NCBI GenBank assembly: GCA_012727745.1
Contig: JAAYGJ010000224.1
Location: 1-9,583 of the forward strand
Reading direction: 5' to 3'
Source: Clostridia bacterium
GTDB lineage: Bacteria > Bacillota > DSM-521 > Neomoorellales > Neomoorellaceae
DNA length: 9,583 bases
The notes under the pieces were generated by a model, which had not been told where the DNA came from, searched no databases, and was given only the letters and a program-made list of their open reading frames with translations. Made by a program: the position numbers and the translations under genes. Of this stretch, positions 1 to 5,858 are shown one piece after another (within the stretch, counting starts at the first letter, position 1; each line of letters begins with the position of its first letter).

Positions 1-27
1 ACGAGCTACCAGCTGCTCCACCCCGCA
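1..27 (-). tRNA. tRNA-Met, probably initiator (fMet), 5' part only
   Basis: The reverse complement begins TGCGGGGTGGAGCAGC and continues through a D-arm (GGTAGCTCGT) to the window edge. This is the 5' acceptor strand and D-arm typical of bacterial initiator tRNA. The anticodon, T-arm and 3' end lie outside the window, so the identity rests only on the characteristic first 27 bases. It follows tRNA-Tyr by about 60 bases and probably shares its transcript. Confidence 0.65.
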
Positions 28-43
28 TTATAGATATTAAAGG

Positions 44-78
44 TGAGAAGTTAGAAAATGGGAACTTCCCACTTCTCA
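44..78. repeat. Inverted repeat in the spacer between two tRNAs
   Basis: TGAGAAGT at 44-51 is perfectly complementary to ACTTCTCA at 71-78, and a second nested palindrome, TGGGAA/TTCCCA, lies at 59-71. In the tRNA precursor this would fold into a hairpin between the tRNA-Tyr 3' end and the start of the next tRNA. It may help processing or be a dispersed small palindrome. No U-tract follows on the minus strand, so it does not look like a terminator. Confidence 0.55.
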
Positions 79-87
79 TTTCTTAAT

Positions 88-173
88 TGGTGGAGGGGGC
101 TGGATTTGAACCAGCGAAGGCTGCGCCAGCAGATTTACAGTCTGCCCCCTTTGGCCAACTCGGGAACCCCTCC
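88..173 (-). tRNA. tRNA-Tyr (GTA anticodon)
   Basis: The reverse strand reads GGAGGGG at the 5' end (173 downward) and pairs with CCCCTCC near the 3' end, followed by the discriminator A and an encoded CCA (88-90). The anticodon loop is CTGTAAA with anticodon GTA at 136-138, which reads tyrosine codons. The T-arm carries the GGTTCAAATCC signature. The variable arm is long, making it a class II tRNA, as expected for bacterial tRNA-Tyr. Total length is 86 nt including CCA. It lies downstream of sigH with its own promoter and just upstream of a second tRNA. Confidence 0.97.
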
Positions 174-195
174 ATATTTTTTGGACGCGATAACA

Positions 196-224
196 ATTAT
201 AACATGCCATTGTGATTGCGTCAA
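196..224 (-). promoter_or_regulatory. Sigma-A-type promoter for the tRNA-Tyr unit
   Basis: On the minus strand a -35 element TTGACG (224-219, 5 of 6 consensus bases) is separated by 17 bp from a perfect -10 element TATAAT (201-196). The predicted start is near position 189, some 16 nt before the mature tRNA-Tyr 5' end. It lies in the 71-bp gap after sigH. No terminator is visible between sigH and the tRNA, so read-through from sigH may add to tRNA transcription. Confidence 0.85.
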
Positions 225-244
225 GGTGATTAGGCTTGATAAAA

Positions 245-898
245 TTATTGGTCTTCGTCCCGCCGTTCCAAGTAGCGTTCCAATTTGCGTTTCACCCGCT
301 GCAAGGCATTGTCGATAGATTTAACATGGCGTTTCAGGTCCACGGCAATCTCCTGGTAAGACTTGCCTTCCAGGTAAGCCATTAATACTTTCCATTCCAG
401 CGAACTTAATATTTCGCCCATTTTTTCTTCAATACCAACAAACTCTTCCTGGCTGATGATAAGTTCTTCCGGATCAGTAATCTTGGAGCCGGAAATAATG
501 TCTAGCAGGGTGCGGTCAGAATCCTCATCGTAAATAGGCTTGTTAAGGGATACATATGAGTTCAAAGGGATGTGTTTCTGCCGGGTTGCTGTCTTGATGG
601 CAGTTATAATTTGCCGGGTAATACACAGTTCGGCAAAGGCCCTGAATGATGCCAGCTTATCACCCCGAAAATCACGAATAGCCTTATAAAGACCAATCAT
701 TCCCTCCTGGACAATGTCCTCCCGATCAGCCCCAATAAGGAAATAAGAACGGGCTTTAGCCCTTACAAAATTACGGTACTTGTTGATGAGGTATTCCTGT
801 GCTTCCTCTTCACCCTCCTGGGCGAGACAGACAATATCCTCATCACCCATAATTTCGAAAGGCTGCTGCCAGCTCTCCTGCTGTACATTAACACTCAT
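245..898 (-). CDS. sigH: RNA polymerase sigma-H factor (sigma-30, Spo0H)
   Basis: This sigma factor directs RNA polymerase to post-exponential and early sporulation promoters in endospore formers. The 217-aa product matches the usual SigH length of about 218 aa. Region 2 spans roughly residues 25-105 and includes the RxDIVQEGMIGLYKAIRDF segment (59-77), used for core binding and -10 recognition. Region 4 is a helix-turn-helix at about 161-207 (SLEWKVLMAYLEGKSYQEIA...) for -35 recognition. The linker holds the family's SLNKPIYDEDSDRTLLD segment (117-133). The ATG start is supported by a GGAGG site 7 nt upstream. The gene is the last protein gene of the cluster, as in other Firmicutes where it follows rae1, and has its own promoter in the 131-bp gap upstream. 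Presence of sigH suggests a sporulating or formerly sporulating lineage. Confidence 0.97.
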   Translation of the reverse strand: MSVNVQQESWQQPFEIMGDEDIVCLAQEGEEEAQEYLINKYRNFVRAKARSYFLIGADREDIVQEGMIGLYKAIRDFRGDKLASFRAFAELCITRQIITAIKTATRQKHIPLNSYVSLNKPIYDEDSDRTLLDIISGSKITDPEELIISQEEFVGIEEKMGEILSSLEWKVLMAYLEGKSYQEIAVDLKRHVKSIDNALQRVKRKLERYLERRDEDQ

Positions 899-904
899 CT
901 CAAC

Positions 905-956
905 GCCTCCAGCCTAAATCTAAAAGAACCATATTTTGTATTAATAAAAAGGAGGC
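905..956 (-). promoter_or_regulatory. Possible Shine-Dalgarno-sequestering pairing in the sigH leader
   Basis: GCCTCC at 956-951 in the predicted sigH leader is a perfect 6-base complement of GGAGGC at 910-905, which is the sigH ribosome-binding site. The intervening 40 nt are AU-rich. Pairing would hide the ribosome-binding site. The stem does not extend beyond 6 bp on either side, so this is only a candidate. Confidence 0.3.
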
Positions 957-982
957 CATAACCTTGTCCAATAGCATAACTA

Positions 983-1011
983 ATTATACAAGAAAGCTCA
1001 GGTAACCGCAA
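983..1011 (-). promoter_or_regulatory. Sigma-A-type promoter for sigH
   Basis: The minus strand shows TTGCGG (1011-1006, 4 of 6 consensus bases), a 17-bp spacer and a perfect TATAAT (988-983), just after the rae1 stop codon. The predicted transcript start near 976 gives a 5' untranslated leader of about 78 nt before sigH. The B. subtilis sigH gene likewise has its own sigma-A promoter. Whether an AbrB-like repressor acts here cannot be seen. Confidence 0.75.
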
Positions 1012-1029
1012 GAGCCAAAAACTACTGGC

Positions 1030-1554
1030 CTACTGGCGCCGCCATTTTTCCAGGATCCCCCTTGTCTCGTTGTGGAGGCGACTGTCGAGGCTATTGACCT
1101 GATAAACACCTCTGCTACGTTTACTCATCTCCCGGCGCGCCCTGACAAGGATATCTCTTAATTCTGTTACGGGTATACGCAATGCCCCTTTGCCGAGAAT
1201 TAAACGTTGTTCGAGATAGTCAGAAGTAGCCACATAAACCTGCCCCCTGGTTTCAAAGTTGGCGACCATTTTTTCTATTACATTGTCTGCCGTTTCTCCC
1301 TCACGGCTGAAAATCACTTCTACGCCGCCTATTTTTTCCCTGCTCTCAGTCGCGCCTACCACCCTGGAGGCATCAAAAACAACGATCACCTGGCCTCCCC
1401 AGAATGCCTGGTAGTTAATTAGCTCTGCTATAAGCCTGTCACGGGCATGGGCTAAACTCTCTTCTTTTAACTGCACTAATTCAGGACAACTATATAAAAA
1501 ATTATATCCATCAACAATAAGCACGTCGTCGAGCACAAGCCCACCCCGCTTCAC
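1030..1554 (-). CDS. rae1: Ribosome-associated endoribonuclease Rae1 (YacP, NYN/PIN-like)
   Basis: The product belongs to the YacP/Rae1 family, which in B. subtilis enters the ribosomal A site and cleaves certain translated mRNAs. The NYN fold is recognisable: VDGYNFL near the N-terminus with acidic D15, VVFDA with D61, SREGETADNVI with D90, and VATSDYLEQ with D112, forming the expected acidic cluster. Length 174 aa fits the family (about 170). The first possible start is a GTG at 1554, overlapping the rlmB stop by 4 bases (GTGA), which implies translational coupling. However, homologues usually start only a few residues before VDGYN, so GTG codons at 1536 or 1524 are realistic alternatives, the former preceded by a G-rich GGGGTGGG stretch. 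A basic tail (RARREMSKRSRG, 138-149) follows the nuclease core. Confidence 0.9.
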   Translation of the reverse strand: MKRGGLVLDDVLIVDGYNFLYSCPELVQLKEESLAHARDRLIAELINYQAFWGGQVIVVFDASRVVGATESREKIGGVEVIFSREGETADNVIEKMVANFETRGQVYVATSDYLEQRLILGKGALRIPVTELRDILVRARREMSKRSRGVYQVNSLDSRLHNETRGILEKWRRQ

Positions 1555-2288
1555 CGGCGCAAATTTCTCTGGCGGACAACCTCATACATTAATACTGTTG
1601 CAGCTGTAGCTACATTTAGTGAATTTATCCTGCCCCGCATTGGCAGGCTGACAGTAAAATCACAGTGTCGTTTGACCAGGGGGGACAAACCCTTACCTTC
1701 GCTCCCCAGCACCAAGACAAGAGGAACGGTAAAATCAGCGGCAAAAGCCTCCTGTTCAGCCCGACTATCCGTACCTATCACCCAGATGCCTTCAGCCTTA
1801 ATCCTTGCAATAGTCCGGGAAAGATTGGTAACCCGGGCTACCGGTATATATTCCAGTGCCCCGGCTGCAGCCCGGCTGACAGCAGCTGTCAGGCCCACCG
1901 TACGCCGGCTGGGAATAATAACTCCGTGAGCGCCGGCCGCTTCTGCTGAACGGATAATAGCACCTAGGTTGCGAGGATCCTCCACCTGATCCAGCATAAT
2001 CAGAAAAGGCGGTTCCTGCTGCTGCCAGGCTCCCGCCACCAGGTCCTCAAGTTCAACATATTCCCTGGCCGCCGCCATAGCCACCACGCCCTGATGCCTG
2101 GGGCCTGCTAATTTGTCCAGCAAAGACCTTTCTACCCGCTGTAAGGGTATTCCCTGCGAGCGAGCCAGGTGGATAATGTCACCAATAACCCGCCCCTCCA
2201 GATGAGTTGCCATTAATACTTTGTTGAGGGGACGACCGGCCCGCAAAGCTTCCCTGACAGGGTTTCGGCCGGCGAGAATCTCGGTCAT
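1551..2288 (-). CDS. rlmB: 23S rRNA (guanosine-2'-O-)-methyltransferase RlmB, SpoU/TrmH family
   Basis: SPOUT-class enzyme that uses S-adenosylmethionine for 2'-O-methylation of a guanosine in the peptidyl-transferase region of 23S rRNA (G2251 in E. coli numbering). An N-terminal L30e-like substrate-binding domain (about 1-75, starting AGRNPVREAL) precedes the catalytic knot. Motif 1 is DPRNLGAIIRSAEAAG (104-119, N107 and R113), motif 2 is LVLGSEGKGL (192-201, E197) and motif 3 is LPMRGRINSLNVATAA (215-230, N225). The 245-aa length is normal. ATG is preceded by GGGAGGA with 6-nt spacing. The paralogous possibility is another TrmH-like methyltransferase such as the YacO assignment, but order next to rae1 and mrnC supports rlmB. 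It overlaps rae1 by 4 bases. Confidence 0.93.
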   Translation of the reverse strand: MTEILAGRNPVREALRAGRPLNKVLMATHLEGRVIGDIIHLARSQGIPLQRVERSLLDKLAGPRHQGVVAMAAAREYVELEDLVAGAWQQQEPPFLIMLDQVEDPRNLGAIIRSAEAAGAHGVIIPSRRTVGLTAAVSRAAAGALEYIPVARVTNLSRTIARIKAEGIWVIGTDSRAEQEAFAADFTVPLVLVLGSEGKGLSPLVKRHCDFTVSLPMRGRINSLNVATAATVLMYEVVRQRNLRR

Positions 2289-2321
2289 TAATTATCCTCC
2301 CAAAAACATATCTTATTTCAT

Positions 2322-2349
2322 CGTATGCTTTTTATAACGTCATCATACG
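2322..2349. repeat. Short inverted repeat between thyX and rlmB
   Basis: CGTATG (2322-2327) and CATACG (2344-2349) are complementary 6-mers separated by an AT-rich 16 bases in the 79-bp thyX-rlmB gap. The flanks also form an imperfect direct repeat (TCATCGTATGC and TCATCATACGC). It has no U-tract of terminator type. It could be a weak operator or an RNA hairpin; function is unknown. Confidence 0.35.
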
Positions 2350-2367
2350 CCTTTTAAAACTGGGTGC

Positions 2368-3057
2368 CTACGCTTTTAATTCCTGAAAAAAGTCGTCGGT
2401 AATTATTACGCGGGCGTAATGTTCCCGGGGAAACTCCTGATCATAGGTAATATCGGCAAACAGAACCGACAGCTTTTCCTTGAAAAGCAATAATAAGGGT
2501 ATAGCTACCTGCTTGATCTGCGGATGGGCTTCACTCTGGCAGCGCAAGCGTAAAAAGTGCCGCCACTCTCTGAGATTGTAAGTTATCACCAGTTCGGTTT
2601 TAAGGGAATTAGGCAAAACCGAGCGGGCTTCCTGGGGTGAGCAGTTCTGCAGTAAGGCCAGGTAATTTTTTTCCGCGACCTGGCAGGCCTCCTGCCAGTA
2701 TCTATAAGCCTCTTTGCCGCAGAAAAAAAAGGGTTCGATGACTACTATTTCGTTGCCAAACCTATTTTGGCCATAATTGCAATACCTGGTTGACTCCTGA
2801 CTGTAAGAACCAATACGGTGTCTAACTATTTCATGGGAAATTCCTCGATCAACAACCATCAGAACCGAGATCTTTTCATGCTCGATAACAGATTCATGTC
2901 CCCGCCGAATAAGCCTCTTTAAAAAAGCTTCCGCCGTATCTTCCCCCATTCTATCTTCAGATTTATAACATACCCGGGCATAACGCTCGAGCCTCTGCAG
3001 CACCCTTCTTTCCAGAGCGGACGCAGGAACCAATACCCTAGGTTTTTCTATCCTCAC
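2368..3057 (-). CDS. thyX: FAD-dependent thymidylate synthase ThyX
   Basis: Flavoprotein that makes dTMP from dUMP using methylenetetrahydrofolate and reduced FAD, replacing classical ThyA. The 229-aa product carries the ThyX signature RHRIGSYSQESTRY at 79-92. The canonical pattern RHRxxSxNxxSxR is kept except that the Asn position is Ser86, a variant that I recall among clostridial homologues. Upstream is GHESVIEH (53-60), and the C-terminal half holds NLREWRHFLRLRC and AHPQIK (161-182), the dUMP-binding arginine segment. The start is GTG, preceded by AAAGGAGGGG at suitable spacing. It lies between mrnC and rlmB with a 91-bp gap upstream and 79 bp downstream, so it is likely co-transcribed but not translationally coupled. 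Confidence 0.96.
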   Translation of the reverse strand: MRIEKPRVLVPASALERRVLQRLERYARVCYKSEDRMGEDTAEAFLKRLIRRGHESVIEHEKISVLMVVDRGISHEIVRHRIGSYSQESTRYCNYGQNRFGNEIVVIEPFFFCGKEAYRYWQEACQVAEKNYLALLQNCSPQEARSVLPNSLKTELVITYNLREWRHFLRLRCQSEAHPQIKQVAIPLLLLFKEKLSVLFADITYDQEFPREHYARVIITDDFFQELKA

Positions 3058-3100
3058 TATATCCCCTCCTTTCTGCTAAGGTTTCACCCGCATCTTCCCC

Positions 3101-3117
3101 GGGGCTTTGCCAGCCCC
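3101..3117. repeat. GC-rich hairpin between mrnC and thyX
   Basis: GGGGCT (3101-3106) pairs with AGCCCC (3112-3117) around a 5-base loop in the 91-bp intergenic gap. On the transcribed minus strand it is followed by GGGGAAGA rather than a U-tract, so it should not terminate transcription on its own. It may protect or punctuate the mRNA between mrnC and thyX. Confidence 0.45.
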
Positions 3118-3148
3118 CTCACTTGCCCTGACAGGTGCCTGATTAAAG

Positions 3149-3544
3149 CTATTCAGGGCCAGACTGCAGCGAAAAAATCAGGTCCATCAATTCTTCCAGC
3201 CTGGCCCACCGGCCTTTGAGGTATAGGTAACCGAAAAGGCTTTCCAGGCCGGTACTCAAATGGTACTCGGACGGCGCAGCACTACGGGGCAGATGCCCGG
3301 GCCGGGCGTTGCGTCCCCGGCGCAGGATGTCTTTTTCTTCAACTGTCAGGTAACTCTCTAGCTGCGGCACCAGGCGGGCCTGAGAGGTAGCCTGTACATA
3401 GGTCAAAGCTTTCCGATGCAACCGTTCCACCCGGGACAGTCCCTGATAGAGGAGGCGGGTACGCACCAGCAGTTCATAAACAGCATCACCGACATAAGCC
3501 AGGACAAGGGGAGAAAGGCTGTCAACCTGTTCGCGATAGTTCAT
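3149..3544 (-). CDS. mrnC: Mini-ribonuclease III (23S rRNA maturation)
   Basis: Mini-III is an RNase III-like dimeric endonuclease that lacks the double-stranded RNA-binding domain and trims the stem at the ends of 23S rRNA precursors in Firmicutes. The 131-aa product fits this size. The RNase III signature is LAYVGDAVYELLVR (15-28) with catalytic Asp20 and Glu24, and the second acidic site is Glu101 in STGLESLFGYLYL (97-109). The ATG at 3544 overlaps the cysS stop by 4 bases (ATGA), giving translational coupling to cysS, the same arrangement as in B. subtilis cysS-mrnC (yazC). Because of that coupling, its expression should follow the upstream cysteine T-box. Confidence 0.95.
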   Translation of the reverse strand: MNYREQVDSLSPLVLAYVGDAVYELLVRTRLLYQGLSRVERLHRKALTYVQATSQARLVPQLESYLTVEEKDILRRGRNARPGHLPRSAAPSEYHLSTGLESLFGYLYLKGRWARLEELMDLIFSLQSGPE

Positions 3545-4986
3545 CCCTGGCTCCTTTTCCAGCGGGAACCGTGGGGGGTATCCTCAATAATAATACCCAG
3601 GTCTTTTAGCCGGTCCCGGATAGCATCGGCTGTTGCCCAGTCCTTGCGTTGCCGCGCTTCCTGGCGCACTGAAATAATCAATTCCATTAGGGAATCCACC
3701 AGTTCAGCGCTTGCCTGCTGCTGGGAACGGCCCAGCAGTCCCAGGACGTCTTCTCCCAGTTGCTCATAAGTTGCGGTTGCCAGCTCAATTACCTCTGCCT
3801 CCAGAGCTGCCCCCCCATGCAGATAGGTATTGATTTCCCGGGCCAGTTCATAGAAAGCGGCAATCGCCCTGGCCGTATTAAAGTCATCGTCCATCGCTGC
3901 CACAAACTCATTCTTAAGCCGTTCAATCTGCGCCCTTAAAGCAGCAGCCTTCTCCTGGGACGGGGCAGTTTCTTCAGAGCCCCGCCGCAGGCGGTCTGAA
4001 GCTTCCTGCAGCAGACGGCGGGTATTTTGCAACCGTTCCAGGCCTTTCTCCGCTGCTATTAGCCGTTCGTCATCGAAATCAACTGGGCTGCGGTAATGGG
4101 TTGAAAGCAGATAAAGGCGTACGGCCAGCGGGTTAAAACGGCTTAAAATATCACGTACCAGGAAAAAATTCCCTTTAGACTTGGACATCTTTTCTTCTTT
4201 CACAGTGATAAAGCCGTTATGCAGCCAGAAACGGGCAAAAGGCTGGCCTGTCTGGGCTTCAGCCTGGGCAATTTCGTTTTCATGGTGAGGGAAAATAAGA
4301 TCTGCCCCGCCACCATGTATATCAAAGCCGCTCCCTAGATACTTCAAGGACATGGTTGAGCACTCGATGTGCCAGCCCGGCCTGCCCTGGCCCCAGGGGC
4401 TTTCCCAGGCCGGCTCATCAGGAGCAGCTGCTTTCCAGAGAGCAAAGTCCAGGGGGTTACGTTTGTCGGCATTAACCTCCACCCTGGCCCCGGCCCGCAT
4501 TTCATCCAGGTTGCGTCCTGAGAGACGCCCGTAGTCCGGAAACTTTTCTACCTCAAAGTAGACATCACCACCAGCCCGATAGGCATAACCACGCCTGAGC
4601 AATTCCTGGACAGCGGCAATAATATCCTCAATATGCTCGCTGACACGGGGATAGAGGGAGGCTCGCTTTACATTTAATGCATCGGCATCACGGAAAAATT
4701 CTTCAATATAACGGTTGGCAACCTTCAAGGGTTCTTGCCCTTCTTCCTGAGCCCGTTTGATCACCTTATCGTCGATATCGGTAAAGTTTTGCACATAAAA
4801 AACCTCGTAACCTCTGTATTCCAGGTAACGCCGCAGGGTGTCAAAGACTACCAGCGGGCGGGCATTACCCAGGTGAATATAGTTATAAGTGGTGGGTCCA
4901 CAAACATACATCTTAACCCGACCCGGTTCAGCCGACTCAAATTTTTGCTTGCGTCCCGTGAGCGTATTATACAGCTGAATACTCAT
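3541..4986 (-). CDS. cysS: Cysteinyl-tRNA synthetase
   Basis: Class I aminoacyl-tRNA synthetase charging tRNA-Cys. The 481-aa length is normal. The HIGH motif appears as HLGN (38-41) in YNYIHLGNARP, and KMSKS is intact at 266-270. The catalytic-site zinc ligands are all present and at the same numbers as in the E. coli enzyme except the first by one: Cys29, Cys209, His234 and Glu238 (GWHIECS and IFPHHENEIAQ). A DALR-type helical domain (about 340-410) and C-terminal tRNA-binding segment follow. The ATG lies inside the end of cysE (20-base overlap) with GGAGGC 8 nt upstream. It sits in the cysE-cysS-mrnC unit under the tRNA-Cys T-box, so low charging of its own tRNA raises its synthesis. Confidence 0.98.
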   Translation of the reverse strand: MSIQLYNTLTGRKQKFESAEPGRVKMYVCGPTTYNYIHLGNARPLVVFDTLRRYLEYRGYEVFYVQNFTDIDDKVIKRAQEEGQEPLKVANRYIEEFFRDADALNVKRASLYPRVSEHIEDIIAAVQELLRRGYAYRAGGDVYFEVEKFPDYGRLSGRNLDEMRAGARVEVNADKRNPLDFALWKAAAPDEPAWESPWGQGRPGWHIECSTMSLKYLGSGFDIHGGGADLIFPHHENEIAQAEAQTGQPFARFWLHNGFITVKEEKMSKSKGNFFLVRDILSRFNPLAVRLYLLSTHYRSPVDFDDERLIAAEKGLERLQNTRRLLQEASDRLRRGSEETAPSQEKAAALRAQIERLKNEFVAAMDDDFNTARAIAAFYELAREINTYLHGGAALEAEVIELATATYEQLGEDVLGLLGRSQQQASAELVDSLMELIISVRQEARQRKDWATADAIRDRLKDLGIIIEDTPHGSRWKRSQG

Positions 4987-5644
4987 TGTGGGCAGCCTCC
5001 ATTTCTTCTAGCTTTTGCTCCAAGTGCTGGATACGGCGCTGCAGGCAGAGGAGCATTTCTGCCACCGGATCCGGCAGTTCTTCATGGCGCAGGTCGATTT
5101 CACTTGGAGTAGCATCAGCAATCTTGCGCCCGTGGCGAACTACTACCTTACCCGGCACCCCTACTACAGTGCAGTTATACGGCACATCTTTCAAAACTAC
5201 AGAACCGGCGCCTATTTTCACGTTATCCCCAATCACAATATTGCCTAACACCTTGGCTCCGGCGCTAATAACTACATTGTTGCCAATAGTCGGGTGGCGC
5301 TTGCCCTTTTCTTTACCCGTGCCCCCTAAGGTAACGCCTTGGTAGAGCGTAACATTATTGCCTACTTCCGCTGTCTCGCCAATAACAACCCCCATGCCAT
5401 GGTCAATAAAAACGCCCCGGCCCAGTTTGGCGCCCGGATGAATCTCAATTCCTGTAATAAAACGGCCAATTTGCGAAATAATGCGGGCTAGAAGGGTCAG
5501 TCCCCTGTTATAGCACCAATGGGCGGCCCGGTGAAACAGCAGGGCATGAAAGCCAGGGTAACAGAGGATAACCTCCAGGATGCTGCGTGCCGCCGGGTCA
5601 CGCTCAAAAACTGCAGTGATATCCTGCTTCAATCCCTGCCACAA
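4967..5644 (-). CDS. cysE: Serine O-acetyltransferase
   Basis: Transfers acetyl from acetyl-CoA to L-serine, giving O-acetylserine, the carbon skeleton for cysteine. The 225-aa protein has a helical N-terminal domain (1-60) and a left-handed beta-helix of hexapeptide repeats (about 67-175). Active-site features include IDHGMGVVIGET (80-91, His82), TLGGTGKEKGKRHP (105-118, His117) and GAGSVVLKDVP (145-155). The position of E. coli Asp143 is Glu67, as in B. subtilis-type enzymes. A C-terminal heptad-like helix (about 197-218) may be a coiled coil. The start is TTG: it gives the family-typical N-terminus MWxxLKxD and has AAGGAGGAGG 10 nt upstream. The gene follows the T-box leader after a 177-nt gap and overlaps cysS by 20 bases. 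Confidence 0.97.
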   Translation of the reverse strand: MWQGLKQDITAVFERDPAARSILEVILCYPGFHALLFHRAAHWCYNRGLTLLARIISQIGRFITGIEIHPGAKLGRGVFIDHGMGVVIGETAEVGNNVTLYQGVTLGGTGKEKGKRHPTIGNNVVISAGAKVLGNIVIGDNVKIGAGSVVLKDVPYNCTVVGVPGKVVVRHGRKIADATPSEIDLRHEELPDPVAEMLLCLQRRIQHLEQKLEEMEAAHNEYSAV

Positions 5645-5654
5645 AGATTTTCAG

Positions 5655-5664
5655 CCTCCTCCTT
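5655..5664 (-). promoter_or_regulatory. Strong ribosome-binding site deciding the TTG start of cysE
   Basis: AAGGAGGAGG on the minus strand (5664-5655) lies 10 nt before a TTG at 5644. No in-frame ATG or GTG with a comparable site is near, and the resulting N-terminus matches other serine acetyltransferases, so TTG is the likely start. Confidence 0.8.
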
Positions 5665-5711
5665 CGCAAATAATACTAAACAGCTTGCTTCCTGTGGGAG
5701 CAGGTTGCCTT

Positions 5712-5730
5712 CGGGTGCTGCTTGCACCCG
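5712..5730. repeat. Perfect GC-rich hairpin in the segment between the T-box terminator and cysE
   Basis: CGGGTGC (5712-5718) and GCACCCG (5724-5730) form a perfect 7-bp stem with a 5-base loop. On the cysE transcript no U-tract follows, so it is not an ordinary terminator. It sits about 70 nt before the cysE start and might act as an mRNA 5' stabiliser after processing of the T-box leader, or in translational control. Confidence 0.5.
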
Positions 5731-5821
5731 CTATTTTTATTCGTCACGGTACATTCTGCGCGGTGCATCCTTTTTAATAGCAATGGGGGCTGGAAAAAGG
5801 GAGAAGTAAGATAGGGCTATA

Positions 5822-5858
5822 TAAAAAAGGCTTTCCGTCCAGTAAGGGACGAAAAGCC
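5822..5858 (-). terminator. T-box leader intrinsic terminator
   Basis: The minus strand reads GGCTTTTCGTCC, loop CTTACT, then GGACGGAAAGCC, followed by TTTTTTAT. This is a 12-bp stem with one G·U pair. Its 5' arm shares the last two bases (5857-5858) of the T-box sequence, so antiterminator and terminator are mutually exclusive. Without uncharged tRNA-Cys this hairpin should stop transcription before cysE. Confidence 0.93.

Noticed and set aside
58..318. Plus-strand 86-aa reading frame
   Set aside because: It runs antisense through tRNA-Tyr, the tRNA promoter and the 3' end of sigH, with no recognisable protein motif.
3101..3117. Terminator between mrnC and thyX
   Set aside because: The hairpin is strong, but the transcribed strand continues with GGGGAAGA, not a U-tract.
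3416..5248. Plus-strand frames opposite mrnC, cysS and cysE
   Set aside because: Antisense to conserved enzymes with intact catalytic motifs; composition reflects codon periodicity of the real genes.
5712..5736. Plus-strand terminator (hairpin followed by CTATTTTT)
   Set aside because: The T-rich tail makes it terminator-like on the plus strand, but no plus-strand gene exists in the window to be terminated.
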